Origin: Devosia sp.
Lineage (GTDB): Bacteria > Pseudomonadota > Alphaproteobacteria > Rhizobiales > Devosiaceae
Length of the DNA: 64,000 bases
NCBI RefSeq assembly: GCF_028290625.1
Contig: NZ_JAQGJM010000028.1
Coordinates: 1-64,000 of the forward strand
Direction of reading: 5' to 3'
Below are positions 34,190 through 45,154 of this stretch, piece after piece (the first letter of the stretch is position 1; each line of letters begins with the position of its first letter). Made by a program: the position numbers and the translations under genes. The notes beneath the pieces are model-generated. The model saw only the letters and a list, made by a program, of their open reading frames with translations. It was not told where the DNA came from and did not search any database.

Positions 34190-36208
34190 GTGTCAGCCCT
34201 CCTCACTGGTAGCATCGCCCGTCGCCTTTACAGCCTCATCGCCGTTTTTGCCGTGGGCTTTGCCGGGGTGCTGGCGTTCCAGCTTTATACACTGCGCTCC
34301 AATCTTGATGATTTCAAACGCACCGAGCTGCAGAGCGTGGTGCAGGCGGCCGTCAGCATCGCGCAGAACTATTATGACCGCTCGCAGGCAGGCGAGTTCA
34401 CTGAAGACGAGGCCAAGACACTGGCCTTGGCGTCGCTGCGCGGGTTCCGTTACCAGGGCAAGGAGTATGTCTTCATCGACACCGTCGACATGGTGATGCT
34501 GATGCATCCCACCAAGCCGGAGAAGGAAGGCAATGACCGCTCGATCGAAGCGGACGGCCGCGGCAAACTCTACATGAAAGAGATGATCACCAATGCGGTG
34601 GCCAACGGCTCGGCCTATGAGACCTATCTGTTCAAGGATCCCAAGGGCGGCGAATTCGACAAGCTCAGCTATTCTGAAGTGTTCCGTCCCTGGGGCTGGA
34701 ACATTGCCTCGGGCGTGTTGCTGACGCAGGTCGATGGCATCTTCATGAGCGCGGCCTTGACCAGCGGCGCCATCGCCTTGGGGGTAACGCTGTTGCTGCT
34801 GCTTATCGGCGTGCTGATCGCGCGCAGCATCAGCCGGCCGATTGCTGGGCTCAATGCCAACATGGCGGCGCTGGCGCACAACAACTTCGACATCGAGCTG
34901 AAGGGGCAAAACCGCAAGGACGAGATCGGCGACATGGCTCGGGCAGTGGAAATATTCCGCGAGAACGGGCTCAAGATCAGCCAGATGACGGAAGCCGAAG
35001 CGATGCGCGTCATTGCCGACCAGGCGGCGCGTCAGCGCATGATGGGTGAACTGCAGAGCGCCTTTGGACAGGTGGTCGATGCCGCTATCGCCGGCGATTT
35101 CAGCAAGCGGGTGGAAACCGAATTCCCCGATCCAGAACTCAATGGCCTGGCCAGCAGCGTCAACAATCTGGTGACCACGGTCGATCGCGGGATCGCCGAT
35201 GTTGGGCAGGTGCTGACTGCATTGGCCAATACCGATCTGACGCGACGCATGACTGGCGACTATTCCGGTGCGTTCGCCAAGCTGAAGACCGACGCCAACG
35301 GCGTGGCCGATACGCTGACCGACATCATCGGAAGGCTCAAGGGAACGTCCGGAACGCTGAAGACCGCGACAGGAGAAATTCTGGCTGGGGCCAATGACCT
35401 GAGCGAGCGCACGACGCGGCAAGCGGCGGCGATCGAGGAAACCTCGGCGGCCATGGAGCAGCTCGCCTCGACCGTGCTAGCCAGCGCCACCAAGGCGCAA
35501 GCCGCCAGCGTCCAGGCCAAGTCGGTCTCGCGGACGGCCGAAGACAGTGGCGCGGTGATGGGCCAGGCAACCGAAGCGATGGATCGCATCACGGCCTCGT
35601 CCAGCAAGATTTCCAACATCATCGGGCTGATCGACGATATCGCGTTCCAGACCAACCTGCTGGCCCTGAATGCTTCGGTGGAGGCGGCCCGGGCAGGGGA
35701 CGCGGGCAAGGGATTTGCCGTGGTTGCGGTGGAAGTGCGGCGGCTCGCGCAATCGGCAGCGTCAGCATCGGCGGACGTCAAGATTTTGATCGAGCAGTCG
35801 GCGAACGAGGTCAAGGGCGGTTCGCGCCTGGTCTCGGACGCGGCCGCCAAGCTGCATGGCATGCTCGACGACATCCGCGAAAACACCGCGGCGCTGGAGT
35901 CGATTTCGCGGGAGAGCCACGAGCAGGCCTCGGCGATCCGTGAGGTCAATGTCGCCATGCAGCAGATGGACGAAATGACCCAGCACAATGCGGCACTGGT
36001 GGAAGAGACCAATGCGGCGATCGAGCAGACCGAGGCGCAGGCCAACGAGCTCGATAACATCATCGATGTGTTCGCGACCGCGGACGTGCCGCGCTCAATT
36101 GGGTCGCACACGGCGCCTGTCGTGGTCGCTCCGTCGAAATCACGGCCAGCGCGCGCGTATCTCAGCCAAGGCAATGCGGCGATAGCGCAGGATTGGAACG
36201 AGTTCTAG
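34190..36208 (+). CDS. Methyl-accepting chemotaxis protein with a Cache sensor and CheR/CheB tail
   Basis: Predicted 672-residue chemoreceptor. Helix 1 at about 12-35, a periplasmic single-Cache domain (about 36-180, with [20 protein letters not shown] and [11 protein letters not shown]), helix 2 at about 188-210, one or two HAMP units (about 212-375) and the methyl-accepting signalling domain whose hairpin tip includes [20 protein letters not shown] and [16 protein letters not shown]. The C-terminus DWNEF resembles the pentapeptide tether for CheR/CheB. The start is a GTG at 34190. No other chemotaxis gene is nearby, so it is an orphan receptor. A 9-bp stem terminator follows. The ligand is unknown. 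Confidence 0.93.
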   Translation: MSALLTGSIARRLYSLIAVFAVGFAGVLAFQLYTLRSNLDDFKRTELQSVVQAAVSIAQNYYDRSQAGEFTEDEAKTLALASLRGFRYQGKEYVFIDTVDMVMLMHPTKPEKEGNDRSIEADGRGKLYMKEMITNAVANGSAYETYLFKDPKGGEFDKLSYSEVFRPWGWNIASGVLLTQVDGIFMSAALTSGAIALGVTLLLLLIGVLIARSISRPIAGLNANMAALAHNNFDIELKGQNRKDEIGDMARAVEIFRENGLKISQMTEAEAMRVIADQAARQRMMGELQSAFGQVVDAAIAGDFSKRVETEFPDPELNGLASSVNNLVTTVDRGIADVGQVLTALANTDLTRRMTGDYSGAFAKLKTDANGVADTLTDIIGRLKGTSGTLKTATGEILAGANDLSERTTRQAAAIEETSAAMEQLASTVLASATKAQAASVQAKSVSRTAEDSGAVMGQATEAMDRITASSSKISNIIGLIDDIAFQTNLLALNASVEAARAGDAGKGFAVVAVEVRRLAQSAASASADVKILIEQSANEVKGGSRLVSDAAAKLHGMLDDIRENTAALESISRESHEQASAIREVNVAMQQMDEMTQHNAALVEETNAAIEQTEAQANELDNIIDVFATADVPRSIGSHTAPVVVAPSKSRPARAYLSQGNAAIAQDWNEF

Positions 36209-36218
36209 CCGGCACTTG

Positions 36219-36245
36219 CGGGGTGGCGCCGAAACAGCCACCCCG
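36219..36245 (+). terminator. Terminator hairpin after the chemoreceptor gene
   Basis: Nine-bp stem CGGGGTGGC/GCCACCCCG with a 9-nt loop, 10 nt past the stop. The T-run is missing. Confidence 0.55.
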
Positions 36246-36450
36246 AGCTGTCGGCGTCCGCAATCCGACATTTCCTGGTGGAGCCTATAGTCGGTGGACG
36301 GGCTGTCGACAGTGCCGGGGCGCCGGTCCACTTAACCTTAACGTGACCGCCTTGGCACCTGTGGCCAATCTGCATCATCTCAAAAAAGCCCGGATTCCCG
36401 CCACATTCCAGCCGTGAAGGGCAACAATTAACTATACCGGCAAACCCGGT

Positions 36451-36488
36451 CTTAAGATTAAGCGCGGTAAATGGCGTCCTTAAGATTA
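36451..36488 (+). repeat. Direct repeat CTTAAGATTA upstream of pal
   Basis: Two identical 10-bp copies with a 28-bp period, the second ending 22 nt before the pal GTG. Each contains the palindrome CTTAAG. The spacing would place two proteins nearly on one face of the helix; possibly regulatory. Confidence 0.5.
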
Positions 36489-36509
36489 TCGCCTTTCAGG
36501 AGCTTCCCC

Positions 36510-37010
36510 GTGCACATCAACGCACCCATCAAGACCGCATTGCGCGCTGCCGCCATGCTGCTTTTCGTCGTCGCGATTGCGGCATGTTCGCGTTCGCCCA
36601 ATAGCAATGCTGGCTTGACCGGTGTCGGCAATCTTGGGCCCGGTGGCGGCGCTCCGGGCAGCCAGCAGGAATTCCTGGTGTCGGTCGGCGACCGCGTGTT
36701 CTTCGAGACCGATTCGTCCTCGCTGACCGCCGAAGCTTCGGCTACGCTCGACAAGCAGGCCGCCTGGCTCAACCAGTATGCCAATTACCGCATCATGATC
36801 GAAGGTCATGCCGACGAACGCGGCACTCGCGAATACAATATTGCTCTTGGCGCCCGCCGCGCCTCGATCGTGGTCAATTACCTGGTGTCGCGTGGCGTCA
36901 ATGCCCAGCGCATCACCTCCAAGTCGTTCGGCAAGGAACGTCCGGTGGCGATCTGCAATGACATCTCGTGCTGGAGCCAGAACCGCCGCGCGGTCACTGT
37001 TGTCCAATAA
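36510..37010 (+). CDS. pal: Pal, peptidoglycan-associated outer-membrane lipoprotein
   Basis: Outer-membrane lipoprotein that binds peptidoglycan and TolB and completes the Tol-Pal system. The 166-residue product starts at a GTG (36510; CAGGAG 7 nt upstream) and has a lipoprotein signal with lipobox AIAAC, lipidated cysteine at about 26, then a Gly/Ser-rich linker and an OmpA-like domain (about 58-165) with MIEGHADERGTREYN and LGARRA. Here pal is about 18 kb from tolQRAB but still directly before cpoB. A strong terminator follows. Confidence 0.95.
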   Translation: MHINAPIKTALRAAAMLLFVVAIAACSRSPNSNAGLTGVGNLGPGGGAPGSQQEFLVSVGDRVFFETDSSSLTAEASATLDKQAAWLNQYANYRIMIEGHADERGTREYNIALGARRASIVVNYLVSRGVNAQRITSKSFGKERPVAICNDISCWSQNRRAVTVVQ

Positions 37011-37068
37011 AAAACCGGCTCTCCCGTAACGGGAAAGCCCATTCCATCCAGTGCAAACTGGAGGCAAG

Positions 37069-37108
37069 AGCGCCGGGTGCCCTTAATTGGCCCCGGCGCT
37101 TTCTTTTG
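37069..37108 (+). terminator. Rho-independent terminator between pal and cpoB
   Basis: Nine-bp stem AGCGCCGGG/CCCGGCGCT followed by TTTCTTTT; it partly uncouples pal from cpoB. Confidence 0.8.
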
Positions 37109-37186
37109 ACCAAATTTCGACTTTATTGCGTGCCCGCTACAGACCATGCTCGTCGCTCTCTCCCAGCGACCTTTTGGAGGCCTGCT

Positions 37187-38242
37187 TTGACCGCTCTTTC
37201 CATCCGATCCCGAGGACGAACGCTGGCGCTTGCGTCGGTGCTGATGCTCGGCGCCTTCGCCCCTTCGCTGGCGTTCGGCGTTTCGCCCTTGCCGCCCGCC
37301 GATATCGGCGGCGTGGTGATGAGCGATGCCCAGCCGGCGCGCATTCACGTCGCCCAGAGCCAGGAGGCGGCCCAGTTGTCGGTACGCATCCAGCAGCTCG
37401 AGGAACAGATGCGGCTGCTCAATGGGCAAATCGATGGGCTGACCTTCCAGCTCACGCAGATGCAGACGCTGGTCGAACGCATGAGCCAGGACAATGAGCA
37501 GCGCCTGACGGCGCTGGAAGGCGGCGCGCCGGGAAAACCCCCGGCGGCAACCCAAACTGATGGCGCGACGCCGTCCGAGGCGTTGCCGCAGGACCCCAAT
37601 GCCGTGCCGATGACTGACATTCCCGAGCAGGGCATCAAGCCGCTGCCCGGCGAAGAAGAAATCGATCCGAGCTTCACCGATGGCAGCACGCCGGCGGACA
37701 CGCTGGGCAATTCCGGCGATCCGTTGGTGGGCACCGGCAATGGCGATGCGGCCATTCCGCTGGGCACCGGCGCCGCCGTGCCGATTGGGGAGGCTCCGCC
37801 CATTGATTTGAGCTTTGATCCCAAGGCGCCCGCCGCCAATACGGGCGATGCCGATGCCGACGCGCAGTTCAATGCCGGCTACGAGGCGATGACGCGCGGC
37901 GATTATGCGTTTGCGGAAACGCAGTTCACGCAGTTTCTCGACCTTTATCCCGACAATGCCAAGGCCACCGATGCGTCCAACTGGCTGGGCGAAGCCCTGA
38001 TCCAGCGCGCCGCCTATGACCAGGCGGCCGAAGTGCTGCTCAATGCCTTTCAGAAGGCGCCCGACAATCCGCGCGCGCCGGACCTGCTGCTCAAGCTGGG
38101 CGTATCGCTGTCGGGTGCCGAGGAGCGCGAGACGGCCTGCCGCACCTTTGCCGAAATCGACAAGCGCTACACCAACCTGACGCCGGCTTTCCTCACTCGG
38201 TTGACGGCGGAAAAGACCAAGGCCGAATGTCCGCCAGCGTAA
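37187..38242 (+). CDS. cpoB: CpoB (YbgF), periplasmic TPR protein of the Tol-Pal system
   Basis: Coordinates Tol-Pal action with peptidoglycan synthesis in E. coli. I take the TTG at 37187 as start because GGAGG lies 6 nt upstream and the product then begins with a signal peptide (TALSIRSRGRTLALASVLML, cleavage near LAFG). The 351-residue protein has an N-terminal coiled coil (about 50-105, SVRIQQLEEQMRLLNGQID), a low-complexity acidic/Pro/Gly linker (about 108-215) and C-terminal TPR repeats (about 220-345: GDYAFAETQFTQFLDLYPDN and AYDQAAEVLLNAFQKAP). Its end overlaps tilS by 16 nt. Confidence 0.9.
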   Translation: MTALSIRSRGRTLALASVLMLGAFAPSLAFGVSPLPPADIGGVVMSDAQPARIHVAQSQEAAQLSVRIQQLEEQMRLLNGQIDGLTFQLTQMQTLVERMSQDNEQRLTALEGGAPGKPPAATQTDGATPSEALPQDPNAVPMTDIPEQGIKPLPGEEEIDPSFTDGSTPADTLGNSGDPLVGTGNGDAAIPLGTGAAVPIGEAPPIDLSFDPKAPAANTGDADADAQFNAGYEAMTRGDYAFAETQFTQFLDLYPDNAKATDASNWLGEALIQRAAYDQAAEVLLNAFQKAPDNPRAPDLLLKLGVSLSGAEERETACRTFAEIDKRYTNLTPAFLTRLTAEKTKAECPPA

Positions 38243-39495
38243 GGCTCGATGATGCGGCGGCGCTGGAGGCGATCTTCGCTTCCGTCGCCGATTTGCCGGC
38301 CATCGGGCTGGCAGTGTCGGGTGGTGCCGATAGCCTGGCGCTGATGGTTTTGGCGCAGCGCTGGGCCAGCGGGCGGCAACAGCCGCCTCGGCTGCAGGTC
38401 TATTCGGTTGATCACGGCTTGCGGCCGGAGGCGGCCGGCGAAGTCGCTATGGTGTTGTCCGTCGCCCAAAGCCTGGGCATCCCGGCGACGGGTCTGCGCT
38501 GGACCGGCACCAAGCCGCAGGCCGGCGTGCAGGAAGCGGCGCGGATCGCGCGTTACCGGCTGATGGGCGCGGCGATGGCTGCCGATGGCGTCCCGGTCCT
38601 GTTGACCGCTCATCATCGCCAGGATCAGGCCGAAACCGTGCTGATGCGGCTGGCCCATGGCAGCGGCGTCGAGGGGCTGCGGGGCATGGCAAGCATGACC
38701 ACGGTCGAGGGCGTGCGCGTGCACCGGCCCTTGCTCGATCTCGACCCATCCGCATTGCAAGCGGTGGTCGCAGAGGCGGGACTGACGCCGGCCCAAGACC
38801 CCTCCAATACCGACCCGCATTATGAGCGGGTGCGCTGGCGCAACGCCATGCCGGCCTTGGCCGAGCTCGGCCTCGACGCGCCGACGCTGGCCCGCTTCGC
38901 CCAGCGCATGGGCGAGGCCGATGCGGCAATCGCCCAGATGGCCGACGGCTATTTCCAGAAACTGGTCACGCTGGACGGCTTTGGGGCCGCGCGGATCGAC
39001 CATGCCGACTATGCGGCCTTGATCCCCGCGATTGCGGTGCGCCTGCTCGGGCGGGTGCTGAATATTGTCGGCGGGCGGCAAAAGCCGCGGGCGCTTGGCC
39101 TGGTCGAGAGGCTGCAAAACACCCTGGCCACCAGCGACCTCGCCAAGGCCGCGACGGCCCATGGTTGCGTGGTGCGCACCAGTGGCGGTGCCATCCTCGT
39201 GGCTCGCGAGCCGGGCAGGGCGCTGCCGTCGGACGCGATGCTATTGCCGCATTCCGAGCTGGTCTGGGACCAGCGTTTCCTCATCGTCAACGGCTCGGGC
39301 GAGGCGGGGCTGACGGCCAGCGTCGCCGATTACCTGCCGCGCCACCGGCTCGAGGAGTTCCTCGGCTTCAAGGTTACGGCCCCCGCGGAAGCCATCCGCA
39401 CCGCCCCGATCGTGCGCGACGAGGCTGGCGGCGTGCTCTCGCTGGGCGGCTGGTCCTTCGACGAGCGGATCAAGGTGACGTTACTGATCGATTGA
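38227..39495 (+). CDS. tilS: tRNA(Ile)-lysidine synthase
   Basis: Essential enzyme that changes C34 of tRNA-Ile(CAU) to lysidine using ATP and lysine. The 422-residue product holds the PP-loop SGGADSLALM (about 30-39), VDHGLRPEAAGE and LLTAHHRQDQAETVLMRL in the catalytic N-terminal domain; the C-terminal part is divergent. The ATG at 38227 lies inside the end of cpoB; this overlap and the MSASVRLDD start are consistent with translational coupling. The order pal-cpoB-tilS-ftsH is common in alphaproteobacteria. Confidence 0.94.
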   Translation: MSASVRLDDAAALEAIFASVADLPAIGLAVSGGADSLALMVLAQRWASGRQQPPRLQVYSVDHGLRPEAAGEVAMVLSVAQSLGIPATGLRWTGTKPQAGVQEAARIARYRLMGAAMAADGVPVLLTAHHRQDQAETVLMRLAHGSGVEGLRGMASMTTVEGVRVHRPLLDLDPSALQAVVAEAGLTPAQDPSNTDPHYERVRWRNAMPALAELGLDAPTLARFAQRMGEADAAIAQMADGYFQKLVTLDGFGAARIDHADYAALIPAIAVRLLGRVLNIVGGRQKPRALGLVERLQNTLATSDLAKAATAHGCVVRTSGGAILVAREPGRALPSDAMLLPHSELVWDQRFLIVNGSGEAGLTASVADYLPRHRLEEFLGFKVTAPAEAIRTAPIVRDEAGGVLSLGGWSFDERIKVTLLID

Positions 39496-39600
39496 GGGTA
39501 TAACCGTCTGAGGGCCGGAACCATCCAACTCCTCAGTGCGTATTAACCCATTCGCGATGAAAAGACTGGACGCGACGCCCAAAGGGCCGCAGGGCTTGCC

Positions 39601-39629
39601 CTTGTAACGCCCCAATGGGGGACATACAT
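39601..39629 (+). promoter_or_regulatory. Possible RpoH-type promoter of ftsH
   Basis: CTTGTA (39601-39606) and ATACAT (39624-39629) are 17 nt apart, about 50 nt before the ftsH start. The match to the alphaproteobacterial heat-shock promoter (CTTG...N17...TATAT-like) is partial, but ftsH is a known heat-shock gene. Confidence 0.35.
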
Positions 39630-39680
39630 TCGGCACACCAAAACCGGCGATTTTGCGCCGACCCTCCCGGGACAGGATTG

Positions 39681-41612
<1,932 letters not shown>

Positions 41613-41631
41613 TCTGTTTGGTCTAGTTTGG

Positions 41632-41662
41632 GGGCCGCCCTCGGGCGGCCCTTTTCCTTTTT
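41632..41662 (+). terminator. Rho-independent terminator of ftsH
   Basis: GGGCCGCC/GGCGGCCC stem with a CTCG loop, followed by TTTTCCTTTTT. Confidence 0.85.
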
Positions 41663-41755
41663 GGAAATCTCCGCTATTCCGCCCAAAAGTGGTATTATCG
41701 GACGCGTGGGACAGACGCGCTTAGTATTGCGCGCACGGCAGGGAAGAGACAGCAC

Positions 41756-43099
41756 ATGGCCAGGAAGTATTTCGGCACGGACGGCATTCGCGGGCTGGCC
41801 AACGGCTCCAAGCTGACCCCTGAACTGGCGCTCAAGATCGGCATGGCGGCGGGCCAGACCTTCGTTCGTGGCGACCACCGCAACCGCGTCGTGATCGGCA
41901 AGGATACGCGCCGCTCCGGCTATATGCTCGAAACCGCCCTGACCGCCGGATTTACCGCCGTGGGCATGGATGTCTACCAGCTCGGCCCGATGCCGACCCC
42001 GGCCGTTGCCATGCTGACGCGGTCCTTGCGCGCCGATCTGGGCGTGATGATTTCGGCCTCGCATAATCCCTATGACGATAACGGCATCAAGCTGTTCCGC
42101 CCCGATGGCTACAAGCTCAGCGATGAGCTGGAAGAAGAAATCGAGGCCATGATCGACAGCGACATGACCCAGTTCCTCGCCCATGGCCGCGATATCGGCC
42201 GCGCCCATCGCGACGAGGATGCCAGCACCCGCTACATCGAATATGCCAAGCGCACGCTGCCGCGGAATATCGACCTGGCCGGTCTGCGCGTGGTGCTCGA
42301 TTGCGCTCATGGCGCGGCCTACAAGGTGGCCCCGGTTGCCCTGTGGGAACTGGGCGCCGAGGTCTTCACCATTGGCGACAAGCCTGATGGCTTCAACATC
42401 AATGAAAAGGTCGGCTCGACTGCCCCCGAGGCCGTTTCCGCCAAGGTCAAGGAAGTGCGCGCAGATATCGGTATCGCGCTGGATGGCGATGCGGATCGCG
42501 TCATCATCATCGACGAAAAGGGCAATGTGGTCGATGGCGACCAGTTCATGGCTGTGATCGCCCAAAGCTGGCTGGAGCGCGAAATGCTGCTCGGCGGCGG
42601 CATCGTCGCCACGGTCATGTCCAATCTGGGCCTGGAGCGCTATCTGGGTTCGATCGGGCTGACGCTGGAGCGCACCCAGGTGGGCGACCGTTATGTGCTC
42701 GAAGCCATGCGATCCAAGGGCTTCAATGTGGGTGGCGAGCAGTCCGGCCACATCATCCTGTCCGATTTCACCACGACGGGCGATGGCCTCGTGGCGGCGC
42801 TGCAATTGCTGGCGGTGCTCAAGCAGCAGGACCGCGAAATCTCCGAGATTTGCGCGCGCTTCGACAAGGTGCCGCAATTGCTGCGCAGCGTGAAGTTCAA
42901 ATCCGGCAAGCCGCTGCAGCACAAGCAGGTCATCCAGGCCATCGCCGATGGCCAGGCCATGCTGGGCCTTGGCGGGCGGCTGGTGATCCGCGAAAGCGGC
43001 ACCGAGCCGGTGATCCGCGTCATGGGCGAGGCCGACGATGCGGCCCTCGTGCTGACCGTCGTGGGCCAGATCGAAGCGGCGATCAAGGACGTCGCCTGA
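41756..43099 (+). CDS. glmM: Phosphoglucosamine mutase
   Basis: Interconverts glucosamine-6-phosphate and glucosamine-1-phosphate for UDP-GlcNAc, the precursor of peptidoglycan and lipid A. The 447-residue product opens [17 protein letters not shown]. The active-site phosphoserine loop [14 protein letters not shown] is at about 98-111, the metal site LDGDADRVI follows at about 240, and the phosphate-binding [14 protein letters not shown] is near the C-terminus. Length equals the family norm. It follows ftsH, the usual order, but a terminator lies between, so it probably has its own promoter. Confidence 0.96.
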   Translation: MARKYFGTDGIRGLANGSKLTPELALKIGMAAGQTFVRGDHRNRVVIGKDTRRSGYMLETALTAGFTAVGMDVYQLGPMPTPAVAMLTRSLRADLGVMISASHNPYDDNGIKLFRPDGYKLSDELEEEIEAMIDSDMTQFLAHGRDIGRAHRDEDASTRYIEYAKRTLPRNIDLAGLRVVLDCAHGAAYKVAPVALWELGAEVFTIGDKPDGFNINEKVGSTAPEAVSAKVKEVRADIGIALDGDADRVIIIDEKGNVVDGDQFMAVIAQSWLEREMLLGGGIVATVMSNLGLERYLGSIGLTLERTQVGDRYVLEAMRSKGFNVGGEQSGHIILSDFTTTGDGLVAALQLLAVLKQQDREISEICARFDKVPQLLRSVKFKSGKPLQHKQVIQAIADGQAMLGLGGRLVIRESGTEPVIRVMGEADDAALVLTVVGQIEAAIKDVA

Positions 43100-43109
43100 G
43101 CCTCATTTA

Positions 43110-43124
43110 TTAAGGTTGTTTTAA
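43110..43124 (+). promoter_or_regulatory. CtrA-type box 1, TTAA-N7-TTAA
   Basis: Perfect TTAA-GGTTGTT-TTAA, 157 nt before the outer-membrane protein gene. It matches the binding consensus of the cell-cycle regulator CtrA. Confidence 0.55.
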
Positions 43125-43203
43125 CGGCCGTCAGCAACGTCGCTGGCCGCTAAGTATAGGTGCGCACAGCTATTTAGCTTCCCATTAGGGTTAAAGCTTT
43201 AGG

Positions 43204-43218
43204 TTAAGTGAGCTTTAA
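43204..43218 (+). promoter_or_regulatory. CtrA-type box 2, TTAA-N7-TTAA
   Basis: Perfect TTAA-GTGAGCT-TTAA, 63 nt before the gene start; a further TTAA at 43191 precedes it. The two complete boxes in one 180-nt leader make chance less likely. Confidence 0.6.
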
Positions 43219-43280
43219 GGAAATTGCCCGATATTGGGGTCAATCGACTGGTGTCGTGGCAACCCAAAGGACGAATTTCC

Positions 43281-44012
43281 ATGCGCAAGCTTACAGCTGC
43301 GATTCTGGTGGCAGGAGCCACTCTGGTGGGCGGGCCGGCAATTGCCGCCGACTTCCCCGAATATCCCCCAATCATCGATGTTCCCGATGTCGACTACGGC
43401 GTGCAGGGCTCGTTCTACCTGCGCGGCAGCGCGGCGTGGAATACGCTCTGGGCCAAGGAAGTCCAGCATCCCACCGCAACGCCCAATGTCTTTGCCATCG
43501 ATGGCAATGGCTACGGTTACTCGGTCGGCGCCGGCTTTGGCTACGAGACCGGCACCGGGCTGCGGGTTGACGCGACCGTCGACTATCTCGGCAACGAGAA
43601 CATGCAGGCCACAGTTCCGGTCGGCACGATCGGCGTCACGGACGGCGTCCACAAGCTGTCGCTTCGCTCGACCGTCGCGCTGGCCAACGTCTACTACGAT
43701 TTCGGCTTCGGCAATGGTGGCTACGGCGCCAGCGGCGGTGCCTTCGGTTATGTCGGCGCCGGTGCCGGTTTTGCGGTCAACGACTTCATCACCACCGGCC
43801 CTGGTCCTGCCGATACGCGTGACACCAATGTGAGCTTCGCCGCCGCCGGCATGGTCGGTGTCGGTTATGACTTCGGTGCGGTCGTCGCCGATATCGGTTA
43901 CCGCGCGCTTTACATCAATTCGATCGAGAACGACGCGGCACCGGCGCCCTACAGTATCGCCAATAACTGGGTCCACGAACTGCGCACCTCGGTGCGCTAC
44001 CGCTTCAACTGA
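43281..44012 (+). CDS. Outer-membrane beta-barrel protein
   Basis: Predicted 243-residue outer-membrane protein of the Omp25/Omp31-like or OmpA-barrel type. Signal peptide MRKLTAAILVAGATLVGGPA is cleaved near AIAAD; the mature part has alternating strands (GSFYLRGSAAWNTLW, GYGYSVGAGFGYETGTGLRV, FGYVGAGAGFAVNDF, AGMVGVGYDFGAVVADIGY) and ends in an aromatic pattern RTSVRYRFN that suits the BAM signal of a C-terminal Phe-containing strand. AAAGGA precedes the ATG at 43281. CtrA-type boxes in the leader suggest cell-cycle controlled expression. Exact family and function are not determined. Confidence 0.85.
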   Translation: MRKLTAAILVAGATLVGGPAIAADFPEYPPIIDVPDVDYGVQGSFYLRGSAAWNTLWAKEVQHPTATPNVFAIDGNGYGYSVGAGFGYETGTGLRVDATVDYLGNENMQATVPVGTIGVTDGVHKLSLRSTVALANVYYDFGFGNGGYGASGGAFGYVGAGAGFAVNDFITTGPGPADTRDTNVSFAAAGMVGVGYDFGAVVADIGYRALYINSIENDAAPAPYSIANNWVHELRTSVRYRFN

Positions 44013-44063
44013 TCCCGTTACGGCAAGGGCAGGGGCCACGTTGCCCGAGCCGGATACCCCTTC

Positions 44064-44095
44064 AATCGGCGCCTTCGGGCGCCGATTTTGTTTTT
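44064..44095 (+). terminator. Rho-independent terminator of the outer-membrane protein gene
   Basis: Perfect 10-bp stem AATCGGCGCC/GGCGCCGATT with a TTCG tetraloop, then TTGTTTTT. Confidence 0.9.
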
Positions 44096-44152
44096 GCCGA
44101 CTGGACAATTTCGCCTGAACAATGGTGATGTGCGCCCGCAAGGGAGAAACGC

Positions 44153-45136
44153 ATGAAGGTCTTGATAATCGGCGCCGCGGGCATGGTCGGGCGCAAGCTG
44201 ACGGCAGCTTTGCTGCAGACGGGTACGGTCGGCGACGCGCCGATCACTGGCATGATCCTGGCCGACGTGATCGCGCCCACGAAGCCGGACACGGCCATTC
44301 CCACACAGACCATCGCGGCGGACCTCTCCTCCCCCGGCATTGCCGAGCAGTTGCTCGTTGAACGGCCCGACCTGATCTTCCACCTCGCCGCGATCGTGTC
44401 AGGCGAGGCCGAGGCCGATTTCGAAAAGGGCTATCGCATCAACCTTGATGGCACGCGCCTGCTGTTCGAGGCGATCCGCCATGCCGGTGCTGTCGAGCAC
44501 TATTGCCCGCGCGTGGTGTTCACCTCGTCTATCGCGGTATTCGGCCAGCCGTTCCCCGCCGTCATTTCCGATACGCAGCACCACACGCCGCTGACCAGCT
44601 ACGGCACCCAGAAAGCGATCTGTGAATTGCTGCTGGCCGATTACTCGCGGCGCGGTTTCCTTGATGGTGTCGGCATTCGCCTGCCCACCATCGTGGTGCG
44701 GCCGGGCAAGCCCAACAAGGCGGCCTCGGGCTTTTTCTCCGGCATCCTGCGCGAGCCGCTCAACGGCCAGGAGGCAATCCTGCCCGTCGCGGATAGCGTG
44801 CGCCACTGGTTTGCCAGCCCGCGCGCCGCCGTCGGCTTCCTGCTCCATGCCGCAACGCTTGATACCGCCCAACTCGGCGCCCAGCGCAATCTGTCGATGC
44901 CCGGCATCAGCGCCACTGTGGCCGAGGAAATCGCCGCGCTCGAACGCGCCGCCGGCCCCAAGGCCGTCGCCCTGATCCGCCGCGAGCCCGATCCCACCAT
45001 CGTCAAAATCGTCGACGGCTGGGCCCAGGATTTTGACCCGCAGCGCGCCATCGCCCTCGGCTTTACCGCCGACGCGGACCTCGATGCGCTCTTGCGCGTC
45101 TATATCGATGATGAACTGGGCGGCAAGATCGGCTAG
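44153..45136 (+). CDS. NAD-dependent epimerase/dehydratase, D-erythronate dehydrogenase-like
   Basis: Predicted 327-residue extended short-chain dehydrogenase. It begins MKVLIIGAAGMVGRKLTAAL with the Rossmann GxxGxxG, and carries the catalytic YGTQKA Tyr-Lys pair (about 147-152) and an FTSSIAVFG strand. Sequence pattern and length match DenD, which oxidises D-erythronate to 2-oxo-tetronate; the other tetronate pathway enzymes (a kinase, an aldolase and an isomerase) are not adjacent, so the substrate stays open. AGGGAG precedes the ATG. It leads a unit with the flavoprotein gene 18 nt downstream. Confidence 0.82.
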   Translation: MKVLIIGAAGMVGRKLTAALLQTGTVGDAPITGMILADVIAPTKPDTAIPTQTIAADLSSPGIAEQLLVERPDLIFHLAAIVSGEAEADFEKGYRINLDGTRLLFEAIRHAGAVEHYCPRVVFTSSIAVFGQPFPAVISDTQHHTPLTSYGTQKAICELLLADYSRRGFLDGVGIRLPTIVVRPGKPNKAASGFFSGILREPLNGQEAILPVADSVRHWFASPRAAVGFLLHAATLDTAQLGAQRNLSMPGISATVAEEIAALERAAGPKAVALIRREPDPTIVKIVDGWAQDFDPQRAIALGFTADADLDALLRVYIDDELGGKIG

Positions 45137-45154
45137 GTCCGGGACAGGTTTGCC

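Larger units (their letters stand above)
36209..36509. other. Intergenic region upstream of pal
   Basis: 301 nt holding the chemoreceptor terminator (36219-36245), an AT-richer section with several TTAA tetramers, and a 10-bp direct repeat CTTAAGATTA at 36451-36460 and 36479-36488 just before the pal start. No protein gene is visible. Confidence 0.6.
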
